Of a stretch of 64,000 bases of DNA, positions 45,192 through 53,573 are shown piece by piece (position 1 is the stretch's first letter; each line of letters opens with the position of its first letter). The translations under genes were made by a program, and so were the position numbers. Under the pieces are notes generated by a model. It had not been told where the DNA came from. It saw only the letters and a program-made list of their open reading frames with translations, and did not search any database. The stretch is from Sandaracinobacteroides hominis (GTDB lineage: Bacteria > Pseudomonadota > Alphaproteobacteria > Sphingomonadales > Sphingomonadaceae), in NCBI RefSeq assembly GCF_016464365.1, contig NZ_JADCUC010000002.1:1-64000 (forward strand). The letters run 5' to 3'.

Positions 45192-45210
45192 AATGCGTTT
45201 GACTTGCATT
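45192..45210. promoter_or_regulatory. Fur-like box upstream of second iron receptor
   Basis: AATGCGTTTGACTTGCATT has AATGC/GCATT arms and a central TGA symmetry (19 bp), similar in size and sequence to the box in the heme locus (shared ...GACTTGCA/GTCACTTGCA core). It is 41 bases before the receptor ATG at 45251. Confidence 0.6.
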
Positions 45211-45250
45211 ATAGGTGCCAATAAGGCCGACTCCATCAAAAGGAGTCGAC

Positions 45251-47518
45251 ATGCGCGTCCTGTTTCAATCTGCCTCGATCATTGCCTTCAGCCTGATTTC
45301 CGTTGCCGCGCAGGCCGATGAGGTCGCCCCTGCGGAGTCTGCCGCCGAAGATATCGTGGTCACGGGCGAAAAGGTCGCGCGCGGCCTGCAGGAAACGACG
45401 GCTTCGGTCGGCGTCGTCACGTCAAAGCGTCTTGAAGAGGAAGTGATCGAATCGCTTTCCGACGTGTTCCAGCGCACGGTCAATGTGTCCGAAACCTATG
45501 GCAGCTCGGGCTTCACGATCCGCGGCATCGCCAACCGCGGGGTTTCGGGCGGCGGCGACGCGCCCACCGCTACCATCTTCGTCGATGGCGCGCCGCTGGT
45601 GCAGGAGGTGATCGGCAACGGCCCCACCGACATGTGGGACGTGACGCAGGTGGAAATCTTCCGCGGGCCGCAATCCACCATCCAGGGCCTGAACGCGCTG
45701 GCCGGCGCCATCCACATCCGCACCCAGGACCCGACGATGGACTGGAGCGGCAAGGCCCGCGCCATCGTCTCCAGCTTCAACACCCGCAACTTCGCCATCG
45801 CCGGCGGCGGCCCGATCGTCGCCGACGAACTCGCTTTCCGCGTCTCGGCGGAAAAGCGCGATTCCGACGGCGAGGTATGGAACCCGACACGCGAGGTCAA
45901 CGATGCTCCGGTCGACACCATCCAGCTGCGCGGCAAGCTGCTGTGGACGCCGTCCGCACTGCCCGGCTTCGAGGCGCGTGCCGGCTGGTCCCATTTCGAG
46001 GGCGATACCGGCTATAGCTGGACCTATGTCGACACCACGGTCGACGACTTTTTCAACAACCGCCAGAACCCGTCGGATTCGCCGAACACCTCGCACACCA
46101 ACACCGATCAGGGCGTGCTCGATCTGCGGCAGGATCTGGGGAGCGGCTTCAGCCTGACCTCGCTTACAACCTATACCACGGCCGAAACGCTGCGCGCCTA
46201 CGACGGCGACCAGACCCCGCAGCCGCTGGCGTTCGGCTACAATTTCTCCGACAGCAAGACCTTCACCCAGGAACTCCGCCTCAATTACGAGAGCGAGAAG
46301 CTGAGCGGGCTCGTCGGCCTCTATTACTACAACCGCGACCAGAAGTCCGGCTCGGCCAGCCAGTCGCTGGTGCCGACGCCGGGCAGCACCATCACCGGCC
46401 TGCTGCTCTCCAGCGGCCTCGATCTGGCGACTGCCACCTATATCTCGTCGATGTATGTCGCAGCACTCCCGGTGATCCCGGTGGACTACAGCTCGGATGC
46501 CTCCAGCAAGGTCGAGACCTTCGCCATCTTCGCCGACGGCCGTTACCATTTCAACGACCGGCTCTCGCTGCTGGCCGGCTTCCGCTATGACCGGGAAACG
46601 AACCGCTTCGGCGTCGACCAGGTGGCGACCTTTGTCGGCACCTATCCGAACCCGGCCGATTTCGGCCCCTTCGGCCCGGCGATCGCCGCGATCAACTCCG
46701 GGGTTGCGGGCTTCGTGGCGCAGGCATCGGGCAGCACCGCGCCCACCAACCGCACCTTCAACGCCTTCCTGCCGAAGATCGGCCTCAACATGGACTGGAC
46801 GGACGATCTCTCGACTGCCTTCGTCATCCAGCGCGGCTATCGATCGGGCGGCAGCAGCATGAACACCGCGCGCTCGCAGTCCTTTGCCTATGATCCGGAA
46901 TATACCTGGAACTACGAACTGTCGTTGCGCTCGCAGTGGCTGGATGGGGCGCTGACGGTCAACGCCAACGCCTATTATGTCGATTGGAAGGACCAGCAGA
47001 CGACGGTCAACTTCGGCCTCAACCTTTACGACTATCACACCGTCAACGCCGGCACCTCGCACCTCTATGGCTTCGAGATCGAGGCGGCGCATCGCGTCTC
47101 CGAGGCGTTCGACTGGTATCTTGGTCTCGGCCACAACCGGACCAGGTTCGACGATTTCCAGACCGATGTCGGCACCGTGACCGACCTTTCCGGCATGGAA
47201 TTCCCCTATGCGCCGCACTGGACGCTGTCGGCCGGCGCCAACGCCCGCTTCCTCGATGGCTTCAGTGCCAACCTCAACGCCAACTACCGCAGCTCGGTCT
47301 ATACCGACGTTTCGGTGCCACAGTCCGATACCAGGGTCGGCGCCCGCACCGTCGTCAACACGCGGGTCGGCTATCAGGCGAAACACTGGTCGGCCTCGCT
47401 GTTCGTGAACAACCTCTTCGACGAGCAGTATATGCAATATTACACCGGCTATTACGGCGGTTCGGCGGCGCTCGGCGCCTCCCGCACCATCGGTGTCGTT
47501 CTGGAAGCCGGGTTTTGA
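45251..47518 (+). CDS. TonB-dependent receptor (iron uptake)
   Basis: A 755-residue outer-membrane receptor. The signal peptide ends near AAQA; the TonB box region is AEDIVVTGEK; the plug shows SDVFQRTVNVSETYGSSGFTIRGI, VDGAPLVQEVIGNG and VEIFRGPQSTIQGLNALAGAIHIRTQDP. It ends in IGVVLEAGF. AGGAG (45241-45245) sets the start at 45251. Downstream genes, a small membrane protein and a PepSY protein, are typical of ferric-siderophore operons, and a Fur-like box precedes it. The siderophore is not identifiable. Confidence 0.88.
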   Translation: MRVLFQSASIIAFSLISVAAQADEVAPAESAAEDIVVTGEKVARGLQETTASVGVVTSKRLEEEVIESLSDVFQRTVNVSETYGSSGFTIRGIANRGVSGGGDAPTATIFVDGAPLVQEVIGNGPTDMWDVTQVEIFRGPQSTIQGLNALAGAIHIRTQDPTMDWSGKARAIVSSFNTRNFAIAGGGPIVADELAFRVSAEKRDSDGEVWNPTREVNDAPVDTIQLRGKLLWTPSALPGFEARAGWSHFEGDTGYSWTYVDTTVDDFFNNRQNPSDSPNTSHTNTDQGVLDLRQDLGSGFSLTSLTTYTTAETLRAYDGDQTPQPLAFGYNFSDSKTFTQELRLNYESEKLSGLVGLYYYNRDQKSGSASQSLVPTPGSTITGLLLSSGLDLATATYISSMYVAALPVIPVDYSSDASSKVETFAIFADGRYHFNDRLSLLAGFRYDRETNRFGVDQVATFVGTYPNPADFGPFGPAIAAINSGVAGFVAQASGSTAPTNRTFNAFLPKIGLNMDWTDDLSTAFVIQRGYRSGGSSMNTARSQSFAYDPEYTWNYELSLRSQWLDGALTVNANAYYVDWKDQQTTVNFGLNLYDYHTVNAGTSHLYGFEIEAAHRVSEAFDWYLGLGHNRTRFDDFQTDVGTVTDLSGMEFPYAPHWTLSAGANARFLDGFSANLNANYRSSVYTDVSVPQSDTRVGARTVVNTRVGYQAKHWSASLFVNNLFDEQYMQYYTGYYGGSAALGASRTIGVVLEAGF

Positions 47519-48093
47519 GCGACACAGCCTTCCCTGGCTGGCTGCTGCTGATCCTGGCGGGCGGGCTGACGGGGGCGTGGATGCTGCGCCGCTCGTGGAA
47601 CCTGCGGCAGGGCAGCACCGGCTGGCGCCTTGGCGGCTGGGCATTGCTGACTGCAACCCTCGTCTGGCCGGCCTTCATCCTGGGTCCGGCGAAGGGTCCG
47701 TTCCTGGCGCTGGCCCTGATCCCGGTGGCGGCGCTTGCGCTGGTCGCGGCCAGCCATGAGCTGCGTGCAGCGAAATCCCCGAAAGCGGCGCGCGAAAGTC
47801 TTGCGCCGGAGCCTGCAGACCGGCCGACGACGCGCTGGCGCACGACCCTGCGCTGGCTGCTGGCAGGGCCGATCGGCATGGTGGCTGCCATGGGTGTCGG
47901 CATCTGCTATGCCGTCTGGGTGCCCGGCGAGGCGCAGACGCGCCTGCTGATCGGCGGGCTGATCGTGCCGGTGGTGTGGGGGGCGTGCATGGCCTGGACC
48001 CTGGCAGACAGCCGCATCGTCCGCGCCACCGCGGTGCTGCTCGGCACCGCCCTTGTCGGTTTCGGCCTCTCCATCCTGAAGGGCTTTGCATGA
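47515..48093 (+). CDS. Membrane protein, DUF3325/DUF3649-like
   Basis: A 192-residue protein with about six helices in two groups: residues about 3-85 (WLLLILAGGLTGAWML, LGGWALLTATLVWPAFI, FLALALIPVAALALVAAS) and about 105-190 (WLLAGPIGMVAAMGVGICYAVW, LIGGLIVPVVWGACMAWTL, ATAVLLGTALVGFGL). The halves resemble the small DUF3325 and DUF3649 proteins that accompany siderophore receptors, so this may be a fusion; the similarity is by pattern only. The start is TTG at 47515 overlapping the receptor stop (TTGA), and the end overlaps the PepSY start (ATGA). Confidence 0.7.
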   Translation: MSDTAFPGWLLLILAGGLTGAWMLRRSWNLRQGSTGWRLGGWALLTATLVWPAFILGPAKGPFLALALIPVAALALVAASHELRAAKSPKAARESLAPEPADRPTTRWRTTLRWLLAGPIGMVAAMGVGICYAVWVPGEAQTRLLIGGLIVPVVWGACMAWTLADSRIVRATAVLLGTALVGFGLSILKGFA

Positions 48094-49571
48094 ACGCGCC
48101 CACTTCCAGCCGCAGCTGGACGCCGTCGCCCGATTTCGTCCGCGCCGTGCTGAAGGGGCACAGCGGGCTGGGCCTTGCCTTTGCCGCGGCCATCTATCTC
48201 GTCTGCCTCACGGGCACGCTGGCGGTGTTTGCCAATGAATTCCACCGCTGGGAAAACCCTGGCGCGCCGCGCATGGCGTCGGTTTCCGATGCCGCCGTAC
48301 AGACCGCCTATCAGGCGGCGATGCGGCAGGCGGGCGACGGGGTGGAGCATGTCTATATCACCATTCCCAGCCCGCAGCTTCCCTGGCTGATGGTCACCGC
48401 CGACAAGGGCGGCGAGCTCAGCGCCTTCCTCGCGACGGAGAATGGCGAGCTGGCAGGTCCGGCCGCAGACAGCTGGACCGAGTTCCTCACCCGTCTGCAC
48501 GTCAACCTGCACCTGCCGCGCACCATCGGCCTGTTCATCGTCGGGCTGACCGGGGTGGCGCTGCTCTCCTCGCTGATCTCCGGCATCCTCGCCCATCCGC
48601 GCATCTTCCGGGACGCCTTCCACCTGCGGCTCGGCGGATCGCGCCGGCTGCAGGAGGCGGACCTGCACAACCGGATCGGCGTCTGGGCGCTGCCCTTCCA
48701 TGTCATCGTCTCGCTCACCGGCGCGCTGCTCGGCCTGCAACTGCTGATCGTCGGCGTCCTCGGTCTCGCCCTGTTCAAGGGCGACACCGACAAGGTCTAT
48801 GACCTGTTTTTGCCGCCGCATCCGGTAGACGACGCCCGCCCGGCGCCTGCACTCGATCTCGGGCCGATGTTCGCCCAGATCCGCAGCAAGGTTCCCGACG
48901 GCCGCGTCTCCTATGTCTTCATCGAGCATCCAACGGAGATGGGCGGCGCGGCGCTGTTCAACGTCGACGCCCGGCCCGATCGGCTGTCAGCCGTGGATGC
49001 CTACACCTTCGATCGCACGGGCAAGCTCTATTATGCGAAGACCGTGGACGACACCAACCTCGGCGAGCGCATCCTCGGCGCGCTGGGCCCGCTGCATTTC
49101 GGCACCTTCGGCGGCGGCCTTCTGAAGATCGTCTATGGCATCCTCGGCCTTGGCCTTTCCTATCTGGCGGTCGGCGGCGTTCTGATCTGGCTCGCCCGCC
49201 GGCGCGACAAGGGTCGCCCGGCGCCTGGTTGGGAGAAGGTCTGGACGGCGGTAACCTGGGGCCAGCCGCTGGCGCTGGCGGCGGCCGCCCTTGCCGCCGT
49301 CGTCGCCCCTGCCGTCACCGTTTCCGTGCTGATCGGCATCTGGGGCGGGCTCACCATCGCCACCGTTGCAGGGGCACGCGCCTTTGATCGGCTGACCCTC
49401 TCCCGCCTGGGCCGCGGCCTTACCGGCGGGCTGCTGGTGCTGACGGCGATCCTCCACATCGCGCTCCATGGCAGCGGCGATCCCATGGCGCTGGTTGTCA
49501 ACGCCGTGCTGCTCGCCACCGGCCTCGGCCTTGTCGCCCCTGTCTGGAAGGGCATGCGGCAGCCGGCCTGA
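48090..49571 (+). CDS. PepSY-domain ferric reductase-like protein
   Basis: A 493-residue inner-membrane protein with a PepSY_TM layout: first helix LGLAFAAAIYLVCLTGTLAVF followed by NEFHRWENP; periplasmic PepSY region; LHVNLHLPRTIGLFIVGLTGVALLSSLISG; LHNRIGVWALPFHVIVSLTGALLG; C-terminal helices. His residues in RLHVNLHL, DLHNR and PFHV are potential heme ligands. Such proteins reduce imported ferric siderophores or relay electrons. It overlaps the small membrane protein gene by four bases and ends the operon at a hairpin. Confidence 0.85.
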   Translation: MNAPTSSRSWTPSPDFVRAVLKGHSGLGLAFAAAIYLVCLTGTLAVFANEFHRWENPGAPRMASVSDAAVQTAYQAAMRQAGDGVEHVYITIPSPQLPWLMVTADKGGELSAFLATENGELAGPAADSWTEFLTRLHVNLHLPRTIGLFIVGLTGVALLSSLISGILAHPRIFRDAFHLRLGGSRRLQEADLHNRIGVWALPFHVIVSLTGALLGLQLLIVGVLGLALFKGDTDKVYDLFLPPHPVDDARPAPALDLGPMFAQIRSKVPDGRVSYVFIEHPTEMGGAALFNVDARPDRLSAVDAYTFDRTGKLYYAKTVDDTNLGERILGALGPLHFGTFGGGLLKIVYGILGLGLSYLAVGGVLIWLARRRDKGRPAPGWEKVWTAVTWGQPLALAAAALAAVVAPAVTVSVLIGIWGGLTIATVAGARAFDRLTLSRLGRGLTGGLLVLTAILHIALHGSGDPMALVVNAVLLATGLGLVAPVWKGMRQPA

Positions 49572-49583
49572 GGTTCAGGCCGG
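49563..49583 (+). terminator. Hairpin overlapping PepSY stop codon
   Basis: CCGGCCTGA (49563-49571) and TCAGGCCGG (49575-49583) form a perfect 9-bp stem with a three-base loop; the stop codon is in the stem. It is followed by GTTGCATCTT, a weak pyrimidine tract. Confidence 0.55.
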
Positions 49584-49733
49584 GTTGCATCTTATCCCTC
49601 ACATAGACCTGCCCGCCATAAAGTGGCGCCTTGGCAGACACAAGATCGCCTTGCGGCCGGCCCCCCAAGTTAAGACGGGTCGCGCAAGCTCCGCTTCCCG
49701 CCTATCCGGGCAGGGAATTCTTCGGAGACGCAC

Positions 49734-50804
49734 ATGGACAGGCTGTTCGAACCGATGACGCTGCTGCGCGGCCCGGCGTGGAAGAACCGCTTCATGCTGG
49801 CGCCGCTCACCAACCAGCAAAGCCATCCCGACGGGCGGCTCTCCGATGCGGAATATCGCTGGCTGACCATGCGCGCCACCGGCGGCTTCGGGCTGGTGAT
49901 GACGGCAGCGTCGCATGTGCAGGCGGCGGGGCAGGGTTTCCCCGGCCAGATCGGCTGTTTTGGCGATGAACATCTGGAGGGGCTGACACGGCTTGCGGCC
50001 GGGATCCGGGCTGGTGGGGCGGTTTCGTCGGTGCAGCTGCACCATGCCGGGAATCGTGCGCCGAAGGAGCTGGTGGGAACGCCGGTGTGCCCGTCGGATG
50101 ATGCGGAAACCGGGGCGCGGGCACTGACGCTGGCCGAGGTGGAGGCGGTGCGGGATGATTTCATCGCCGCTGCAAAACGCGCGGAAAAGGCCGGCTTCGA
50201 CGGTGTCGAGGTGCATGGCGCGCATGGCTATATCCTCGCGCAGTTTCTTTCGCCCGAGGTCAATCGGCGCGATGACCGCTATGGCGGCAGTCTGGAGAAC
50301 CGCGCCCGGCTGATCCTCGAAGTCCTCGCCGGAATCCGCGCCGCCTGCCGCCCGGATTTCCAGCTCGGCCTGCGCCTGTCGCCCGAGCGTTTCGGGCTGG
50401 TCCTGCCGGAAATCCGCGAGGTCGCCGCCGAGATCCTGCGCGCCGGGCAGATCGACTATCTGGACATGTCGCTGTGGGACATCGGCAAGGAGCCGATGGA
50501 CGACGCGTTCAAGGGCCGCACATTGATGAGCCTGTTCACCGAGCTGCCGCGCGGGGACGTGAGGCTGGGCGCGGCGGGCAAGGTGATGGGCGCGGAATCG
50601 GCGAAGTCGTTGCTGGACGCCGGTTGCGATTTCGTCGTCGTCGGGCGCGGCGCCATCCTGCGCCACGATTTCCCCGAGCGTGTCCGCCACGACAACGCCT
50701 ACAACTCGCCGACGCTGCCGGTGACTGCCCGGCACCTGATGGACGAGGGGCTGAGCAGCGGTTTCGTCGACTATATGAAGAACTGGAAGGGCTTCGTCGC
50801 TTAA
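49734..50804 (+). CDS. Old Yellow Enzyme-family FMN oxidoreductase
   Basis: A 356-residue TIM-barrel ene-reductase. Motifs: RFMLAPLTNQQSHPDGRLSD at the N-terminus, the QLHHAGNRAP strand, GFDGVEVHGAHGYILAQFLSP with EVNRRDDRYGGSLENRARLILEVL, and DFVVVGRGAILRHDFPERV near the C-terminus. The catalytic HGAHG His residue and FMN site are conserved. It could reduce a C=C bond or open a 2,4-dienoyl-type intermediate. GGAG precedes the ATG. Its stop overlaps the end of the convergent thiolase-like gene, so it borders, and may serve, the catabolic cluster. Confidence 0.87.
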   Translation: MDRLFEPMTLLRGPAWKNRFMLAPLTNQQSHPDGRLSDAEYRWLTMRATGGFGLVMTAASHVQAAGQGFPGQIGCFGDEHLEGLTRLAAGIRAGGAVSSVQLHHAGNRAPKELVGTPVCPSDDAETGARALTLAEVEAVRDDFIAAAKRAEKAGFDGVEVHGAHGYILAQFLSPEVNRRDDRYGGSLENRARLILEVLAGIRAACRPDFQLGLRLSPERFGLVLPEIREVAAEILRAGQIDYLDMSLWDIGKEPMDDAFKGRTLMSLFTELPRGDVRLGAAGKVMGAESAKSLLDAGCDFVVVGRGAILRHDFPERVRHDNAYNSPTLPVTARHLMDEGLSSGFVDYMKNWKGFVA

Positions 50805-51970
50805 GGCACGATGTTCCCGAAGATCGCCGAGCTGACCGTCGGCGAGCCCGGCCCACCCGCAAGCAGGCAGGTGCGGGCGCCGGCCACCGGATTGCTGCTT
50901 TCGCCGCGCAGCTGCCGAACTGCCTCCACCGCCAGCCCGATGCCGTGGATGAAGCCCTGCGCCAGATTTCCGCCCGCGGTGTTCACCGGCAGCTTGCCGC
51001 CGTCGGCGATCAGGTTATCGAAGCGGATCACCTCGGCGGCGCTTTCGTAGCTGCAGAAGCCGTGGTCGATCAGCGACATCACGCCCTGTGCATCGAAATT
51101 CTCATAGAGCTGCACGACGTCGATATCGGCAGGCGACAGGCCGGTCTGCGCATAGAGATTCCGCGCTACCGAACGGAAACCCGCGGTCGCGTAGAGATCC
51201 TCGCGGTCGTTATCGAGCAGGTCGCCCCAGCCAGCCTCCGTCCCCTGCGCGCAGCCGAGCAGATAGACGGGCGGCTTTGCAAGGCTGCGCGCATGTTCGG
51301 CGGAAACCAGCAGCAGCGCACCGGCGCCGTCATTCTCGCGGCTGCAATCGAACAGGCGGAACGGCTCGGCGATCAGCCGCGAGCTGCGCAGCGCCTCGAT
51401 GTCGAACGTCTGGCCATAGGCCACCGCCTCCGGATTGCGGCTTCCGTGGTGATAGGAGGCGCGGACCAGATCCTCTACGATGTCGCGCGGCACGCCATGA
51501 TGTTCGAACAGCCGGTTGGCGCGAATGGCGCAGACCTGCGCCGGGCTGACCACCCCGGCCGCCAGCATATGATCGTTGAGGTGATGCGCCATCACGGCCG
51601 CCGACAGCCGGCCGCTGGAGCCTTCGACCAGGGCGCGGAAGACGACGACAGCCTTTGCCTGCCCGGAAAGAATGGCCGACGCCGCTATGCCGAAGGCGCC
51701 TGCAATGCCGCCGCCGCCGCCGCCCCAGACGGCGGCCGACCAGTTGAGCTCGCGGATGCCCAGCTCCGGCATCAGCCGGACGGGTTCGTTCTTGTCGTCG
51801 CCATAGGAGACGAAGCCGTCGATATCGGCGGGGTCGAATCCGGCTTCTGCGCAGGCGGCAAGGATCGCGTCCACCAGCACGCTGCGCTCCGGGAGCGGAG
51901 AGGCGCCGCGCTTGTATTGGCGCAGGCCCACGCCGGCGATGGCGGTGCTGCCATAGAGCGGGTGCGTCAC
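50801..51970 (-). CDS. Thiolase-like protein (lipid-transfer/aldolase type)
   Basis: A 389-residue thiolase-fold protein of the SCP-x/Ltp type. The N-terminus TAIAGVGLRQYKRGASPLPERSVLVDAILAACAEAGFDPADIDGFVSYGDD-type sequence is typical, and the nucleophilic Cys of real thiolases is absent (the corresponding AVWGGGGGGIAGAFGIAASA has none). The DVVQLYENFDAQ segment carries the Tyr region used by Ltp2-type retro-aldolases. The partner gene is a DUF35 zinc ribbon protein, as in steroid side-chain aldolases. The start is GTG at 51970, overlapping the DUF35 stop (GTGA). Aldolase or non-decarboxylating condensing activity is inferred. Confidence 0.8.
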   Translation of the reverse strand: MTHPLYGSTAIAGVGLRQYKRGASPLPERSVLVDAILAACAEAGFDPADIDGFVSYGDDKNEPVRLMPELGIRELNWSAAVWGGGGGGIAGAFGIAASAILSGQAKAVVVFRALVEGSSGRLSAAVMAHHLNDHMLAAGVVSPAQVCAIRANRLFEHHGVPRDIVEDLVRASYHHGSRNPEAVAYGQTFDIEALRSSRLIAEPFRLFDCSRENDGAGALLLVSAEHARSLAKPPVYLLGCAQGTEAGWGDLLDNDREDLYATAGFRSVARNLYAQTGLSPADIDVVQLYENFDAQGVMSLIDHGFCSYESAAEVIRFDNLIADGGKLPVNTAGGNLAQGFIHGIGLAVEAVRQLRGESSNPVAGARTCLLAGGPGSPTVSSAIFGNIVP

Positions 51971-52365
51971 AGGCGGCTCCAGAGGATGGTGGGGATGGTT
52001 TCGTCGCCCACGCGGGTTGCGCCGATGGCCCCGGTCAGCGGCTCGCCGATCTTCGGGTCGATGCGGTCGGGGTCCGTCAGCCGCCCATAGAGGCGGATGC
52101 CGCACCCGTCGATTTCGGCGACGATGCTGGTGAAGGGCAGCTCCAGCCCCTCGGTCAGCCCGAAGCGGTGCCAGGTCCGGGTCCAGGCGAAGACGCTGGC
52201 GCGCATCGGCAGCTCTTCCCAGCGCATGTCGGTGGCACCGCACTGCCCGCAGCGATGCGCGGCAGGCCAGGTCCAGCGCCCGCAGCTGGCGCAGCGCGGC
52301 AGCAGCAGGCGCCCCTCGGCCAGCCCCTGCCAATAGGGTGCATCCTCGCCGCGATAGTGGCTCAT
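51967..52365 (-). CDS. DUF35 zinc-ribbon/OB-fold acyl-CoA protein
   Basis: A 132-residue protein. The rubredoxin-like zinc ribbon uses Cys25, Cys28, Cys39 and Cys42 (PRCASCG and HRCGQCG), followed by an OB-fold (ASVFAWTRTWHRFGLTEGLELPFTSIVAEI). DUF35 proteins bind acyl-CoA and pair with thiolase-like partners; the adjoining gene is exactly such a partner. Both ends overlap their neighbours by four bases (ATGA with P450, GTGA with thiolase), so the three are translated together. Confidence 0.88.
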   Translation of the reverse strand: MSHYRGEDAPYWQGLAEGRLLLPRCASCGRWTWPAAHRCGQCGATDMRWEELPMRASVFAWTRTWHRFGLTEGLELPFTSIVAEIDGCGIRLYGRLTDPDRIDPKIGEPLTGAIGATRVGDETIPTILWSRL

Positions 52366-53561
52366 TTGGCTGTCCAGCGGATCGGCAGGGTTTCCAGTGC
52401 CATCACCGTGCCGGTGCGGAAATGCCGCTCGGCGCCGGGCAACAGCTCGAAGCTGGAAATCCGGCTGAACCAGACTTCGGTGAGGATGCGGATTTCGGCG
52501 CGGCCCAGTACATGGCCGACGCACAGATGCGGCCCGGTGGAGAAGGTGATGTGCTGCGCCCGCTTGCGGTCGATATCCAGCAGGTTCGGCTGCTCGAAAC
52601 GGCGATCGTCGCGGCTGCCCACCGGCAGCAGGTTCAGCACCATGTCGCCTTCGCGGAAGGGCACGCCCAGCAGATCCTTGTCCTTCACGACAAGGCGCGG
52701 CGTGTTCACCACCCCGAACGCCCGCACGGCTTCGTCGGCAAAGGCCTGCGCCAGCCCTTCCGGATCGGCCGCCAGCCGCGCCTGGAGCTCCGGCATCTGC
52801 GCCAGCTGCTGGAAGGCAAAGCCGGTGACGTTGGTGACGGTGTCCATCCCGCCCAGAAACAGCACGAAGCTCATGGCGAGGATCTCGTCGTCGTTCATCC
52901 GCCGCCCGTCGCCCATGTCGGCGTGCACGAAATGGCTCATCAGTTTGTCGTCGGGGTTGGCGCGCTTTTCGTCGACCAGCCCCTTCAGGATGCCGAGAAT
53001 CTGTGCGGAGAGTGCCCCCAGCGCCTCGGCATCGTTCTGGTTGTCGAAGAAGCTTTCTGCGAGATGGCGGAATTCCGGCAGCCGGGCGAGGTCCATCCCC
53101 ATCAGCTCCATGAATACGGAAACCGGGAAAAGCTTGGCCACTTCGGCCATGAAATCGCCCTCGCCGTTTGCCAGAATGCCGTCGACGATCGTTTCCGCCC
53201 AACGCTGGATATGCGGGTTCAACGCCTTCACTGCGACAGGCCCGAACATCGGCGCCATCGCCTTTCGATAGGGCAGGTTTTCCGGCGGATCGAGGCTCAA
53301 GGGAATGAAGAAGGGCGGGTTCGGCACGCGCGGGATCTGCATTTCCCGCACCGAAAAATGCTCGGGGTCGCTGACGACCTCGGCAATTGCATCCATCCGC
53401 TTCACCATCCAGTGGCCGCCGTTGGCCGGCGTCCAGAAGATGTCGGGCGCCTGCGCCAGCGCCGCGACATAGCTGGTGTGCACGTCGCTCTCGATGCGCG
53501 GATCGGCATAGATATCGAAATCGAAGACCAGATGGTCGGGCACATGCGCTGGCACGGTCAT
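52362..53561 (-). CDS. Cytochrome P450
   Basis: A 399-residue soluble bacterial P450. The heme loop is FSTGPHLCVGHVLGRAE with Cys347 as thiolate ligand; the I-helix has LFLGGMDTVTN (oxygen activation); the K-helix region carries the expected acidic/Arg pair (ADEAVRAFG). Bacterial P450s of this kind hydroxylate terpenoids, steroids and fatty acids, with ferredoxin partners encoded elsewhere; none is in the window. It lies 12 bases after the acyl-CoA synthetase gene in one operon. Confidence 0.9.
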   Translation of the reverse strand: MTVPAHVPDHLVFDFDIYADPRIESDVHTSYVAALAQAPDIFWTPANGGHWMVKRMDAIAEVVSDPEHFSVREMQIPRVPNPPFFIPLSLDPPENLPYRKAMAPMFGPVAVKALNPHIQRWAETIVDGILANGEGDFMAEVAKLFPVSVFMELMGMDLARLPEFRHLAESFFDNQNDAEALGALSAQILGILKGLVDEKRANPDDKLMSHFVHADMGDGRRMNDDEILAMSFVLFLGGMDTVTNVTGFAFQQLAQMPELQARLAADPEGLAQAFADEAVRAFGVVNTPRLVVKDKDLLGVPFREGDMVLNLLPVGSRDDRRFEQPNLLDIDRKRAQHITFSTGPHLCVGHVLGRAEIRILTEVWFSRISSFELLPGAERHFRTGTVMALETLPIRWTAK

Positions 53562-53573
53562 GGAAACGGCTTT

